DNA from: Immundisolibacteraceae bacterium
GTDB taxonomy: Bacteria > Pseudomonadota > Gammaproteobacteria > Immundisolibacterales > Immundisolibacteraceae
Assembly: GCA_016763355.1 (NCBI GenBank)
Contig: JAESTY010000359.1
Location: 1 to 13,958, forward strand
DNA: 13,958 nt
Direction of reading: 5' to 3'
The position numbers and the translations under genes were made by a program. The notes below the pieces were generated by a model. The model did not search any database and was not told the DNA's origin. It was given only the letters and a program-made list of their open reading frames with translations. Of this stretch, positions 1-7,973 are shown piece after piece (position 1 is the stretch's first letter; each line of letters begins with the position of its first letter).

Positions 1-322
1 CGTTAACCACCAGGATAGCGCCGTCCATCTGCGCGGCACCGGTAATCATGTTCTTCACATAATCCGCATGTCCGGGGCAATCAACGTGCGCATAGTGGCG
101 GTTTGCTGATTCGTACTCAACGTGAGCCGTGGCGATGGTAATTCCGCGCTCACGCTCTTCCGGGGCGTTATCAATCTGATCATAACCTTTGATCTCGCCG
201 CCATGCTTGGCTGCCATCACCGTGGTTAACGCCGCTGTCAGTGTGGTCTTACCATGGTCAACGTGACCGATGGTGCCCACGTTAACATGGGGTTTTGTTC
301 GTTCGAATTTTTCCTTGGACAT
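1..322 (-). CDS. tuf: Elongation factor Tu, N-terminal part (3' end outside window)
   Basis: EF-Tu is the GTPase that carries aminoacyl-tRNA to the ribosomal A site. Only the first 107 codons are present; the gene runs off the left edge of the window. The GTP-binding domain is clear: the P-loop GHVDHGKT is at residues 19-26, the switch I RGITI with the conserved Thr is at about 59-63, and the G3 motif DCPGH is at 81-85, followed by ADYVKNMITGAAQMDGAILVV. The ATG start gives the family's usual beginning (MSKEKFERTKPHVNVGTIGH). An AAGGT ribosome-binding site lies about 9 bases upstream. The gene follows fusA after 43 bases, the normal last position of the str operon, so it corresponds to the tufA-type copy. 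Whether a second tuf copy exists cannot be seen here. Identity is certain; the missing part holds the G4 motif and domains 2 and 3. Confidence 0.98.
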   Translation of the reverse strand, partial: MSKEKFERTKPHVNVGTIGHVDHGKTTLTAALTTVMAAKHGGEIKGYDQIDNAPEERERGITIATAHVEYESANRHYAHVDCPGHADYVKNMITGAAQMDGAILVVN

Positions 323-365
323 GGCAGTTACCTTTGTCTTCTATTTGACAACCGATGCGGTTACG

Positions 366-2453
366 TTATTTGTTAATTACTTTTTCAGCGACGCTGTTAG
401 GCGCCTCCATGTATTTTTCAAAATCCATGGTATAGGTTGCTCGACCCTGAGTTGCAGAACGCAAGTCAGTGGCATAACCGAACATCTCTGCCAGTGGAAC
501 ACTAGCCTTTACCGCTTTACCTAGTGGCACATCGTCTATGCCGCCGATAAGCCCGCGCCGTCGATTCAAGTCACCTACCACGTCGCCCATATTATCTTCA
601 GGGCAGACCACTTCGACTTTCATCACTGGCTCAAGCAACACAGGAGAGGCTTTTTTTGCACCTTCTTTAAATGCCATCGAACCGGCTATCTTAAAGGCCA
701 TTTCATTAGAATCGACATCATGGTATGAACCATCGTAGAGAGCGACTTTGACATCAACCACCGGATAACCAGCGATGACACCATTCTTCATCTGCTCTTC
801 GATACCCTTGTTCACGGAGTTGATGTATTCACGGGGCACCGAGCCACCAACAACTTCATTGGAGAATTTATACCCTTCACCGGGCTCCTGAGGTTCGATT
901 CTCAGATAAACATGGCCATACTGCCCGCGGCCACCGGTCTGGCGCACAAACTTGCCTTCTTGTTCGATGGTTTCACGAATTGTTTCCCGGTAAGCAACCT
1001 GGGGCGCTCCGACATTTGCTTCGACATCAAATTCGCGGCGCATCCGGTCAACGATAATATCCAGATGCAACTCACCCATACCAGAGATAATGGTCTGAGC
1101 GGATTCTTCGTCGGTATGCACGCGAAAAGACGGATCTTCCTGCGCTAATTTCCCCAGCGCTACGCCCATCTTTTCCTGGTCGCTTTTAGTCTTCGGCTCA
1201 ACCGCTACTGAAATAACCGGTTCAGGAAACTCCATCCGCTCGAGAGTAATAATGTTGTCCAGGTCACAGAGAGTGTCGCCAGTGGTCACGTCTTTAAGAC
1301 CAACCGCCGCTGCGATATCACCAGCACGCACCTCGGTAATTTCTTCGCGATTATTAGAATGCATCTGCAACAAACGCCCGACACGCATTTTCTTGCTTTT
1401 AACCGGGCTGAAGATAGATGAACCCGAAGTTAGTACACCGGAGTAAACCCTGAAAAATACGAGAGTACCAACAAAGGGGTCCGTCGCTATTTTAAAAGCC
1501 AGCGCGGCAAATGGTTGGTCATCACCAGGTTTTCGTTCATCTTCTTTTTCGTAGTCGTCAATACCTTTAATTGCGGGCACGTCAACCGGCGACGGCATGA
1601 ACTGCACCACAGCATCAAGCATGGACTGCACACCTTTATTTTTAAAGGCTGAACCGCAGGTCACCACGACCACTTCGTTAATTAACGTACGTTTGCGCAA
1701 CCCTGCGATGATGTCTTCATTATCAAGTTCTTCGCTTTCAAGATACTTGTTCATCAAGTCATCATCGGCTTCAGCGGCCGCTTCGACCATATTAGCGCGC
1801 CATTCCTGGGCTTCGTCTAATAATTCAGCTGGGATCTCGGACTCTATAGTCTCCATACCCATGTTTTCTTCTTCCCAACGTATCGCCTTCATTTTGATCA
1901 GGTCGATAACGCCTTCGAATTCTTTCTCGGCACCAATGGGTAGCTGAATCGGTACCGGGTTGCCCCCAAGACGCTCTTCAATCTGACCAACCACCCGTAA
2001 AAAATCGGCACCATCGCGATCCATCTTATTCACGAAGGCCATACGTGGCACACCATAGCGAGTTGCCTGACGCCAAACTGTTTCTGATTGTGGCTCCACT
2101 CCACCAACTGAACAGAAAACCGCCACCGCTCCATCTAAAACACGCAGAGAGCGCTCTACCTCGATAGTAAAATCCACATGACCGGGCGTATCGATGATGT
2201 TGATCCGATGCTCATCGAACTGTTTTTCCATTCCGCTCCAGAAACAGGTGGTGGCAGCAGACGTGATCGTAATGCCTCGCTCCTGCTCCTGTTCCATCCA
2301 GTCCATCGTGGCCGCACCATCATGCACTTCGCCGATTTTATGAGACACGCCTGTATAATAAAGGACGCGTTCAGTAGTCGTCGTTTTACCGGCGTCGATA
2401 TGAGCCATGATGCCGATGTTGCGATAACGTTCAATGGGTGTCGTACGGGCCAC
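366..2453 (-). CDS. fusA: Elongation factor G
   Basis: EF-G is the translocase GTPase: with GTP it moves tRNAs and mRNA through the ribosome, and with RRF it helps recycle ribosomes. The protein has 695 residues, close to the E. coli length of 704. The G domain shows the P-loop AHIDAGKT at 17-24, the switch I RGITIT at 59-64, the G3 motif DTPGH at 88-92, NKMD at 142-145 and the G5-like TCGSAF further on. The C-terminal domains are intact, including the GGRGQYGHV stretch of domain IV, which reaches the decoding centre. The start codon is GTG, chosen because it gives the conserved N-terminus MARTTPIERYRNIG. The ribosome-binding site is weak (AGAGA-like, about 10 bases upstream), suggesting translation partly coupled to upstream genes. 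The gene lies 77 bases after rpsG and 43 before tuf, the classical str operon order. It is the bacterial canonical type, not the mitochondrial-like fusA2 type, judged by context and close similarity to E. coli EF-G. Confidence 0.98.
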   Translation of the reverse strand: MARTTPIERYRNIGIMAHIDAGKTTTTERVLYYTGVSHKIGEVHDGAATMDWMEQEQERGITITSAATTCFWSGMEKQFDEHRINIIDTPGHVDFTIEVERSLRVLDGAVAVFCSVGGVEPQSETVWRQATRYGVPRMAFVNKMDRDGADFLRVVGQIEERLGGNPVPIQLPIGAEKEFEGVIDLIKMKAIRWEEENMGMETIESEIPAELLDEAQEWRANMVEAAAEADDDLMNKYLESEELDNEDIIAGLRKRTLINEVVVVTCGSAFKNKGVQSMLDAVVQFMPSPVDVPAIKGIDDYEKEDERKPGDDQPFAALAFKIATDPFVGTLVFFRVYSGVLTSGSSIFSPVKSKKMRVGRLLQMHSNNREEITEVRAGDIAAAVGLKDVTTGDTLCDLDNIITLERMEFPEPVISVAVEPKTKSDQEKMGVALGKLAQEDPSFRVHTDEESAQTIISGMGELHLDIIVDRMRREFDVEANVGAPQVAYRETIRETIEQEGKFVRQTGGRGQYGHVYLRIEPQEPGEGYKFSNEVVGGSVPREYINSVNKGIEEQMKNGVIAGYPVVDVKVALYDGSYHDVDSNEMAFKIAGSMAFKEGAKKASPVLLEPVMKVEVVCPEDNMGDVVGDLNRRRGLIGGIDDVPLGKAVKASVPLAEMFGYATDLRSATQGRATYTMDFEKYMEAPNSVAEKVINK

Positions 2454-2530
2454 TTTAGTAGATCTCTATCTTGACCGGCTTGCGCCGTGGTTTGAATTAC
2501 GTCTATATAGTCGAAGGGCAATCACTCGCC

Positions 2531-3004
2531 CTACCAGCGGTAATGCGAGAACGCCTTATTCGCTTCAGCCATGCGATGGCCGTCTTCACGTTTTTTCACG
2601 GCTGCACCGCGATTTTCGACTGCATCACCAACCTCAGCAGCCAGCCGTAGCGCCATCGTTTTTTCGCCACGCTTACGTGCTGCATCAATCAGCCAGCGCA
2701 TAGATAGCGCGCGCTGCCGATCCGGCCGCACTTCGATCGGTACCTGATAAGTCGCACCACCAACCCGGCGTGACTTGACCTCAACCAATGGCGAAATGTT
2801 TTCCAGGCTCTGTTTGAACATCGCCACCGGATCTTCACCCTGATGGGTCTGTGCCAAGCGATCGATAGCACCATAGACAATCTTTTCTGCAATCGATTTC
2901 TTGCCGTCAACCATGATCACGTTCATCAATTTGGCTAAGGTGAGATCCCCATATTTCGGATCCGCCAAAATCGTACGCTTACCTGCAACTCTTCTTCTGG
3001 ACAT
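2531..3004 (-). CDS. rpsG: 30S ribosomal protein S7
   Basis: S7 is a primary 16S rRNA-binding protein that nucleates assembly of the 30S head and lines the E-site mRNA exit. The chosen ATG gives 157 codons beginning MSRRRVAGKRTILADP, which matches the family N-terminus. The open frame continues 21 codons upstream to a GTG, but those residues are unlike any S7 and fall over the intergenic hairpin, so that start is rejected. Family landmarks are present: the VKSRRVGGATYQVP beta-hairpin region, MRWLIDAARKRGEKTMALRLA, and the C-terminal HRMAEANKAFSHYRW. The stop is TAG. No strong ribosome-binding site precedes the start (only GGGTT-like bases), as expected if translation is coupled to rpsL. In E. 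coli, S7 represses its own operon by binding the rpsL-rpsG spacer. The equivalent spacer here is 113 bases and structured, but direct homology to the E. coli site is not shown. Confidence 0.98.
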   Translation of the reverse strand: MSRRRVAGKRTILADPKYGDLTLAKLMNVIMVDGKKSIAEKIVYGAIDRLAQTHQGEDPVAMFKQSLENISPLVEVKSRRVGGATYQVPIEVRPDRQRALSMRWLIDAARKRGEKTMALRLAAEVGDAVENRGAAVKKREDGHRMAEANKAFSHYRW

Positions 3005-3045
3005 AACCGGTGAACCCGAATTTAAAAATGACGAATTTACAAAAT

Positions 3046-3076
3046 AAAAGAGCCGCGACTCTGTCACGGCCCTTTT
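3046..3076 (-). terminator. Terminator-like hairpin (possible attenuator) between rpsL and rpsG
   Basis: On the coding strand, AAAAGGGCCGTGAC (3076-3063), a three-base AGA loop and GTCGCGGCTCTTTT (3059-3046) form a 14-bp stem with two G-U pairs. It runs on into ATTTTG, so the 3' side is T-rich. This has the form of an intrinsic terminator, yet it lies inside the str operon 42 bases after the rpsL stop. Complete termination would silence rpsG, fusA and tuf, so it is better read as a partial attenuator or a structured regulatory leader for rpsG. In E. coli this spacer carries the S7 translational repressor site; whether this hairpin is the equivalent is not shown. Confidence 0.65.
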
Positions 3077-3117
3077 AAAACCCGTTAGAACCTATCTGAC
3101 CCTGCCAACCCCTGATA

Positions 3118-3492
3118 TCAGGATTTAGGGCGTTTAGTACCGTATTTGGAACGACCCTGACGCCGATCAGCAACGCCGGACGTATCCAGCGCACCACGAA
3201 CGGTGTGGTATCGAACACCGGGCAAATCCTTTACACGACCACCGCGGATCAACACCAGCGAATGCTCCTGCAAATTATGCCCTTCACCACCAATATAGGT
3301 AGTGACTTCAAATCCATTGGTCAACCTGACCCGAGCTACTTTCCGTAGCGCGGAATTAGGCTTTTTCGGCGTGGTCGTATAGACCCGCGTACAAACCCCC
3401 CGCTTTTGCGGAGATGCTGCTAGCGCTGGTACATTTGATTTCTTACGTGGCCGCACGCGCGGCTTACGCACCAGCTGATTGATGGTCGCCAT
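3118..3492 (-). CDS. rpsL: 30S ribosomal protein S12
   Basis: S12 sits at the decoding centre of the 30S subunit, where it controls codon-anticodon fidelity and is the streptomycin-resistance locus. At 124 residues it has exactly the E. coli length. The near-invariant TTPKKPNSALRKV motif is at 40-52. Both lysines where streptomycin-resistance substitutions occur are the sensitive wild-type residues (Lys44 and Lys88, counting the initial Met; K43 and K87 in E. coli mature numbering). Asp89, the site of beta-methylthiolation in many bacteria, is also present in GGRVKDLPGVRYHTVRG. The start is ATG, giving MATINQLVRKPR as usual; the ribosome-binding site is weak (AGAAAG-like). It is the first gene of the str group, 147 bases after rpoC, and a strong promoter lies in that spacer, so it probably has its own transcription start besides readthrough from rpoBC. 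The stop is TGA. Confidence 0.98.
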   Translation of the reverse strand: MATINQLVRKPRVRPRKKSNVPALAASPQKRGVCTRVYTTTPKKPNSALRKVARVRLTNGFEVTTYIGGEGHNLQEHSLVLIRGGRVKDLPGVRYHTVRGALDTSGVADRRQGRSKYGTKRPKS

Positions 3493-3575
3493 CCAGCTTT
3501 CTGCCTTGTTTAATTACAGCTTGAATTACATCAAACCGCTTCGAATTTTCTGATGCGGTCTGTAAGGGGCTGCGT

Positions 3576-3604
3576 AGTATATGGAGCGGACCTCGGGCAG
3601 TCAA
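3576..3604 (-). promoter_or_regulatory. Predicted sigma70 promoter for rpsL-rpsG-fusA-tuf
   Basis: In the rpoC-rpsL spacer, the coding strand has a -35 box TTGACT (3604-3599), 17 bases, and a -10 box TATACT (3581-3576). Each box is one base from consensus and the spacing is ideal. The bases after the -10 box, ACGCAGCCCC, are GC-rich, which is typical of ppGpp-sensitive (stringently controlled) ribosomal promoters. Transcription would start around 3568-3570, giving an untranslated leader of about 75-80 bases before the rpsL ATG. The -35 box lies inside the right arm of a perfect hairpin (3595-3620). This is sequence pattern only; no start-site data are available. Confidence 0.8.
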
Positions 3605-3620
3605 GGTAATTTGACTGCCC
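3595..3620 (-). repeat. Perfect 10-bp inverted repeat after rpoC
   Basis: The arms GGGCAGTCAA and TTGACTGCCC flank a six-base loop (ATTACC on the coding strand), starting about 20 bases after the rpoC stop. The hairpin would form at the 3' end of the rpoBC transcript. No T-run follows it on the coding strand, so it is not a classical intrinsic terminator; it could act as a 3' stabiliser, processing site or partial attenuator. Its downstream arm supplies the -35 box of the predicted str promoter. Confidence 0.75.
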
Positions 3621-3639
3621 AAAGGTGACTGATTCGAAA

Positions 3640-6600
3640 TTAAACTGCGGCGGCTTCTTCACTAGAATCTTCGGAACCCGTTTCCGGCGTAGCACCACCT
3701 GTAACGGCCTCTTCAGCCGTAGGTAGTGCGTCCCAGATATCCTCTACCACCACATCCTGCTGGGATCTTTCCGCTCGACGTTTCTGATGATAGGCAAACC
3801 CAGTTCCAGCGGGAATTAACCGACCAACCACAACGTTCTCTTTAAGACCACGTAGCTCGTCGCGCTTACCGTTCACAGATGCTTCGGTGAGCACCCGCGT
3901 GGTTTCCTGGAAAGAGGCAGCCGAAATAAATGATTCGGTCGCCAGAGATGCTTTGGTAATCCCTAGTAGTTGATGCTGAAATACTGCGGGTTCCTTGCCA
4001 TCATCAATAACCTTCTGGTTGGTAACCGCCATCACACCGCGGTCCAGTTGCTCACCACGAAGCAGATGGGTGTCGCCGGGGGTAATAATCTCAACCTTGC
4101 GCATCATTTGACGCAAGATCACCTCAATGTGCTTATCATTGATCTTGACGCCCTGCAGCCGGTAAACCTCCTGAACTTCGTTGACCATGTAGTTGGCCAG
4201 CGCGTCAACGCCGAGCAATCTCAGGATATCGTGGGGAACCGGGGATCCATCCGCAATAATTTCACCTTTCTGAACATGCTCACCATCATAAATAGTCAGA
4301 TGGTGGTATTTAGGAATCAGAAAAGTATGCTGTTCGCGGGCTTCATCCGTGATGATCAAACGGACTTTACCTTTAGTCTCTTTACCAAAAGACACGATGC
4401 CGCTTATCTCGGCCATAATCGCGGGCTCTTTTGGTTTCCGAGCTTCAAATAAGTCAGCAACCCGGGGTAAACCACCGGTGATATCACGAGTTTTGGAAGA
4501 TTCCTGAGGAATCCTCGCCAACACATCGCCAATGCCAACTTCCTGCTTGTCGATCACGGTTACGACCGCACCGCTAGGCAGAAAATACTGCGCCGGTAAG
4601 TCGGTACCTGGAATGTTAATGTCATCACCATTGGCGTCGACTAACTTCACCATCGGCCGTAGATCTCGGCCAGCTGAACCACGCTGTTTAGGATCAGTAA
4701 TAACAACATTGGACAAGCCAGTTGATTCATCAACTTCACTGGAAGTAGTCACGCCATCGACTACTTCGATAAGCTGCACAATACCGGCCATTTCACTGAC
4801 CACGGGATGTGTGTGGGGGTCCCAGACGGCAATTTCCTCACCGGCTTCTACCGCACTGCCCTGGCCTTTGTTCAGCACCGCACCATATGGAATTTTGTGG
4901 CGTTCGCGCTCACGTCCGGCGTCATCAACAATTACCACCTCACCGGAACGGGAAACACTCACTAAGTGTCCGTTGGCATGCTCGACAGTTTTGACTTTTT
5001 CAAGCTGTATCTGACCTGCAAGATTAGGAGTAATGTTATTCGCGGTCACGCTACGTGATACGGCCCCACCAACATGGAAAGTACGCATTGTCAGCTGGGT
5101 GCCAGGTTCGCCAATCGATTGCGCGGCTATAACACCCACTGCCTCACCAACGTTAACGCGATGACCACGAGCAAGATCTCGACCGTAACAGGCACTGCAG
5201 ACACCATAACGGGATTCACAGCGAATTGCAGAACGAACATAAACATTATCGATGCCTCGTTCTTCCAGCAGGTCAACGGTTTCTTCGTCAAGCATCACGC
5301 CACGCGCAAGCACAACCTTTTTACTCTTGCCTGGCTCTGTTACATCAGCAGCCAGGACTCGGCCAAGTACTCGGTCACGCAAAGGCTCGATCACTTCACT
5401 GCCAGTACGGACCGCAGATACATCTAAACCAACTTCGGTGCCGCAATCTTCTTCGCTAACAACAACATCTTGCGCCACGTCCACCAACCGTCGAGTTAAA
5501 TAACCTGAGTTGGCTGTTTTTAGTGCGGTATCTGCCAGACCTTTTCGAGCACCGTGAGTTGAAATAAAGTACTGAAGAACATCCAGACCCTCACGAAAAT
5601 TTGCCGTGATTGGGGTTTCGATTATGGATCCGTCTGGCTTGGCCATCAATCCACGCATACCCGCCAGCTGCCGAATCTGCGCTGCGCTGCCTCGAGCACC
5701 GGAATCGGCCATCATATAAATAGAGTTAAACGCTTCCTGTTCTACTTCATTGCCTTCGTGATCGATTACCTGCTCAGTTTTGAGCTCGTTCATCATCGCA
5801 TTAGCAACTTCTTCATTGGCATGAGACCAGATGTCGATAACTTTGTTGTAGCGCTCTCCGTCTGTTACCAGTCCTGATGCATATTGCTGCGCAATCTCCT
5901 TAACTTCATCCTCAGCAGCGCCAATAATTTTATTTTTGCTCTGAGGGGTAACCATGTCATCAATACAGATGGAGGTCCCTGACCGAGTAGCAAACTGATA
6001 GCCGGTGTACATTAGCTGATCAGCAAAAACCACGGTCGCTTTGAGACCAATGTTTCTATAACAAAAATTGATCAAAGCGGAGATTGCTTTCTTGGTCATG
6101 GTCCGGTCGACCATTTCGAAAGGCATGCCAGCTGGTAGGACCTGGGATAACAGGGCGCGACCCACAGTGGTATCACGCAACTGAGTGCTAGTCTGAAGCT
6201 CTTCTTTGTCATCGAATACCGATTCAGTAATGCGAACCTTTACCCGAGCATGAAGATCCACAGCACCTGAATCGTAGGCGTGACGAGCTTCGGTAACATC
6301 TGAAAAAATACGACCGGTACCGTTAGCCTCGGCTTTTTCTCGGGACATGTAGTAGATACCTAGTACCACATCCTGAGTCGGGACGATAATCGGTTCGCCG
6401 TTGGCCGGTGACAACACATTGTTAGACGACATCATCAAAGTCCGGGCCTCTAACTGTGCCTCCAGAGTCAGCGGCACGTGGACTGCCATCTGGTCACCAT
6501 CAAAATCGGCGTTAAAGGCGGTACAAACCAGCGGATGAAGCTGAATAGCCTTGCCTTCAATTAGCTGGGGCTCAAATGCCTGAATGCCCAGCCTATGCAA

Positions 6601-7884
6601 AGTCGGTGCACGGTTGAGCATGACCGGATGTTCACGAATCACTTCTTCGAGCACATCCCACACTTCGGCACCGGCGCGCTCGACCATCTTTTTCGCGGCT
6701 TTGATGGTGGTCGCCAGGCCTCGCGCTTCCAACTTGCCAAACACAAACGGCTTAAACAGCTCGAGCGCCATTTTCTTAGGCAACCCACACTGATGTAACT
6801 TCAACTGAGGACCGACGACGATGACTGAACGGCCAGAATAATCGACTCGTTTACCCAATAAATTCTGCCGAAAACGACCCTGCTTGCCCTTAATCATGTC
6901 GGCAAGGGATTTCAACGGGCGGCGGTTTGTACCGGTGATGGCACGACCACGGCGGCCATTATCTAGCAGGGCATCGACCGACTCCTGCAACATCCGTTTC
7001 TCGTTGCGAACAATGATGTCAGGTGCGTTAAGGTCTAGCAGCCTTTTCAAACGATTGTTACGGTTGATTACCCGACGATAAAGATCGTTTAAATCTGAAG
7101 TAGCGAACCGTCCACCGTCTAGCGGCACCAGGGGTCGCAATTCTGGCGGAAGCACCGGCAATACAGTGAATACCATCCATTCAGGACGATTGCCTGACTG
7201 AATAAAACCTTCCATCAGTTTAAGTCGTTTTACCAGCTTTTTGTACTTGGTTTCAGAACCGGTTTCGGCAATTTCTTCCCGAATAGTAACGACTTCATTT
7301 TCCAGGTCGACTTTACCAAGAAGAATTCGAACCGCTTCTGCGCCCATGCCAGCGGAAAATTCATCGCCATACTGTTCGCGAGCGCTGCTGTATTCTTCAT
7401 CGTTTAGCAATTGTCCGGGTTCAAGCGGAGTCATGCCGGGTTCGGTGACGACGTAGGCTTCGAAATACAGCACCCGTTCCAACTCACCTAACGCCATATC
7501 CAAAATCATGCCCATCCGAGACGGCAGTGATTTTAGAAACCAGATGTGCGCTGTTGGGCAGGCCAACTCGAGATGGCCCATGCGTTCGCGGCGAGCCTTA
7601 GCCAGCGTGACTTCAACACCACACTTTTCGCAGATCACACCACGATGCTTAAGTCGTTTGTATTTTCCACAAAGACATTCGTAATCCTTGATAGGACCAA
7701 AAATTTTGGCGCAAAAAAGACCATCGCGTTCGGGTTTAAAAGTACGGTAATTGATGGTTTCTGGTTTTTTAACCTCACCCCATGACCAGGAGCGTATTTT
7801 CTCCGGCGATGCCAGAGAAATTCGAAACGAATCAAAATCCTGTGTCTGATAATTCTGCTGCATCAAGCTCAGAAATTCTTTCAC
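3640..7884 (-). CDS. rpoC: DNA-directed RNA polymerase subunit beta-prime
   Basis: Beta-prime forms one pincer of the RNA polymerase clamp and supplies the catalytic magnesium. The protein has 1414 residues (E. coli 1407). The N-terminal zinc-binding cysteines are C70, C72, C85 and C88, and the catalytic NADFDGDQM places Asp460, Asp462 and Asp464, all at the same numbers as in E. coli. The second zinc site is present as EEDCG plus the later CESRYGVCSAC. The trigger-loop/bridge-helix stretch includes IAAQSIGEPGTQLTMRTFH. The C-terminus ends in a short acidic, Ala/Glu-rich tail. The start is GTG, as in E. coli, with a good GGGAG ribosome-binding site 8 bases upstream; this start gives MKEFLSLMQQ, aligning with VKDLLKFLK. 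It follows rpoB after 89 bases. No frameshift or premature stop is seen over 4.2 kb, which makes the break in rpoB stand out. Confidence 0.99.
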   Translation of the reverse strand: MKEFLSLMQQNYQTQDFDSFRISLASPEKIRSWSWGEVKKPETINYRTFKPERDGLFCAKIFGPIKDYECLCGKYKRLKHRGVICEKCGVEVTLAKARRERMGHLELACPTAHIWFLKSLPSRMGMILDMALGELERVLYFEAYVVTEPGMTPLEPGQLLNDEEYSSAREQYGDEFSAGMGAEAVRILLGKVDLENEVVTIREEIAETGSETKYKKLVKRLKLMEGFIQSGNRPEWMVFTVLPVLPPELRPLVPLDGGRFATSDLNDLYRRVINRNNRLKRLLDLNAPDIIVRNEKRMLQESVDALLDNGRRGRAITGTNRRPLKSLADMIKGKQGRFRQNLLGKRVDYSGRSVIVVGPQLKLHQCGLPKKMALELFKPFVFGKLEARGLATTIKAAKKMVERAGAEVWDVLEEVIREHPVMLNRAPTLHRLGIQAFEPQLIEGKAIQLHPLVCTAFNADFDGDQMAVHVPLTLEAQLEARTLMMSSNNVLSPANGEPIIVPTQDVVLGIYYMSREKAEANGTGRIFSDVTEARHAYDSGAVDLHARVKVRITESVFDDKEELQTSTQLRDTTVGRALLSQVLPAGMPFEMVDRTMTKKAISALINFCYRNIGLKATVVFADQLMYTGYQFATRSGTSICIDDMVTPQSKNKIIGAAEDEVKEIAQQYASGLVTDGERYNKVIDIWSHANEEVANAMMNELKTEQVIDHEGNEVEQEAFNSIYMMADSGARGSAAQIRQLAGMRGLMAKPDGSIIETPITANFREGLDVLQYFISTHGARKGLADTALKTANSGYLTRRLVDVAQDVVVSEEDCGTEVGLDVSAVRTGSEVIEPLRDRVLGRVLAADVTEPGKSKKVVLARGVMLDEETVDLLEERGIDNVYVRSAIRCESRYGVCSACYGRDLARGHRVNVGEAVGVIAAQSIGEPGTQLTMRTFHVGGAVSRSVTANNITPNLAGQIQLEKVKTVEHANGHLVSVSRSGEVVIVDDAGRERERHKIPYGAVLNKGQGSAVEAGEEIAVWDPHTHPVVSEMAGIVQLIEVVDGVTTSSEVDESTGLSNVVITDPKQRGSAGRDLRPMVKLVDANGDDINIPGTDLPAQYFLPSGAVVTVIDKQEVGIGDVLARIPQESSKTRDITGGLPRVADLFEARKPKEPAIMAEISGIVSFGKETKGKVRLIITDEAREQHTFLIPKYHHLTIYDGEHVQKGEIIADGSPVPHDILRLLGVDALANYMVNEVQEVYRLQGVKINDKHIEVILRQMMRKVEIITPGDTHLLRGEQLDRGVMAVTNQKVIDDGKEPAVFQHQLLGITKASLATESFISAASFQETTRVLTEASVNGKRDELRGLKENVVVGRLIPAGTGFAYHQKRRAERSQQDVVVEDIWDALPTAEEAVTGGATPETGSEDSSEEAAAV

Positions 7885-7973
7885 GCGGCTAACTCCCGTA
7901 TAGATCTCAGGTTATCTAATAAACTAGCGATGACCACCATCACTAACCCCTCACTACCTAACATTACAACCAC

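Noticed and set aside
2156..2521. A 121-residue minus-strand open frame overlapping the 5' end of fusA and the rpsG-fusA spacer.
   Set aside because: It shares its strand with fusA in another frame and translates to sequence without family features; fusA itself is unambiguous here.
3005..3067. Upstream GTG start for rpsG adding 21 residues.
   Set aside because: The extra residues do not belong to the S7 family and would be encoded across the intergenic hairpin; the ATG at 3004 gives the conserved N-terminus.
3970..5014. Two 160-residue open frames on the plus strand (3970-4452 and 4532-5014) opposite rpoC.
   Set aside because: They are antisense to strongly conserved rpoC sequence, show no recognisable domain and have no promoter or ribosome-binding site that I can see; they are mirror frames of a highly conserved gene.
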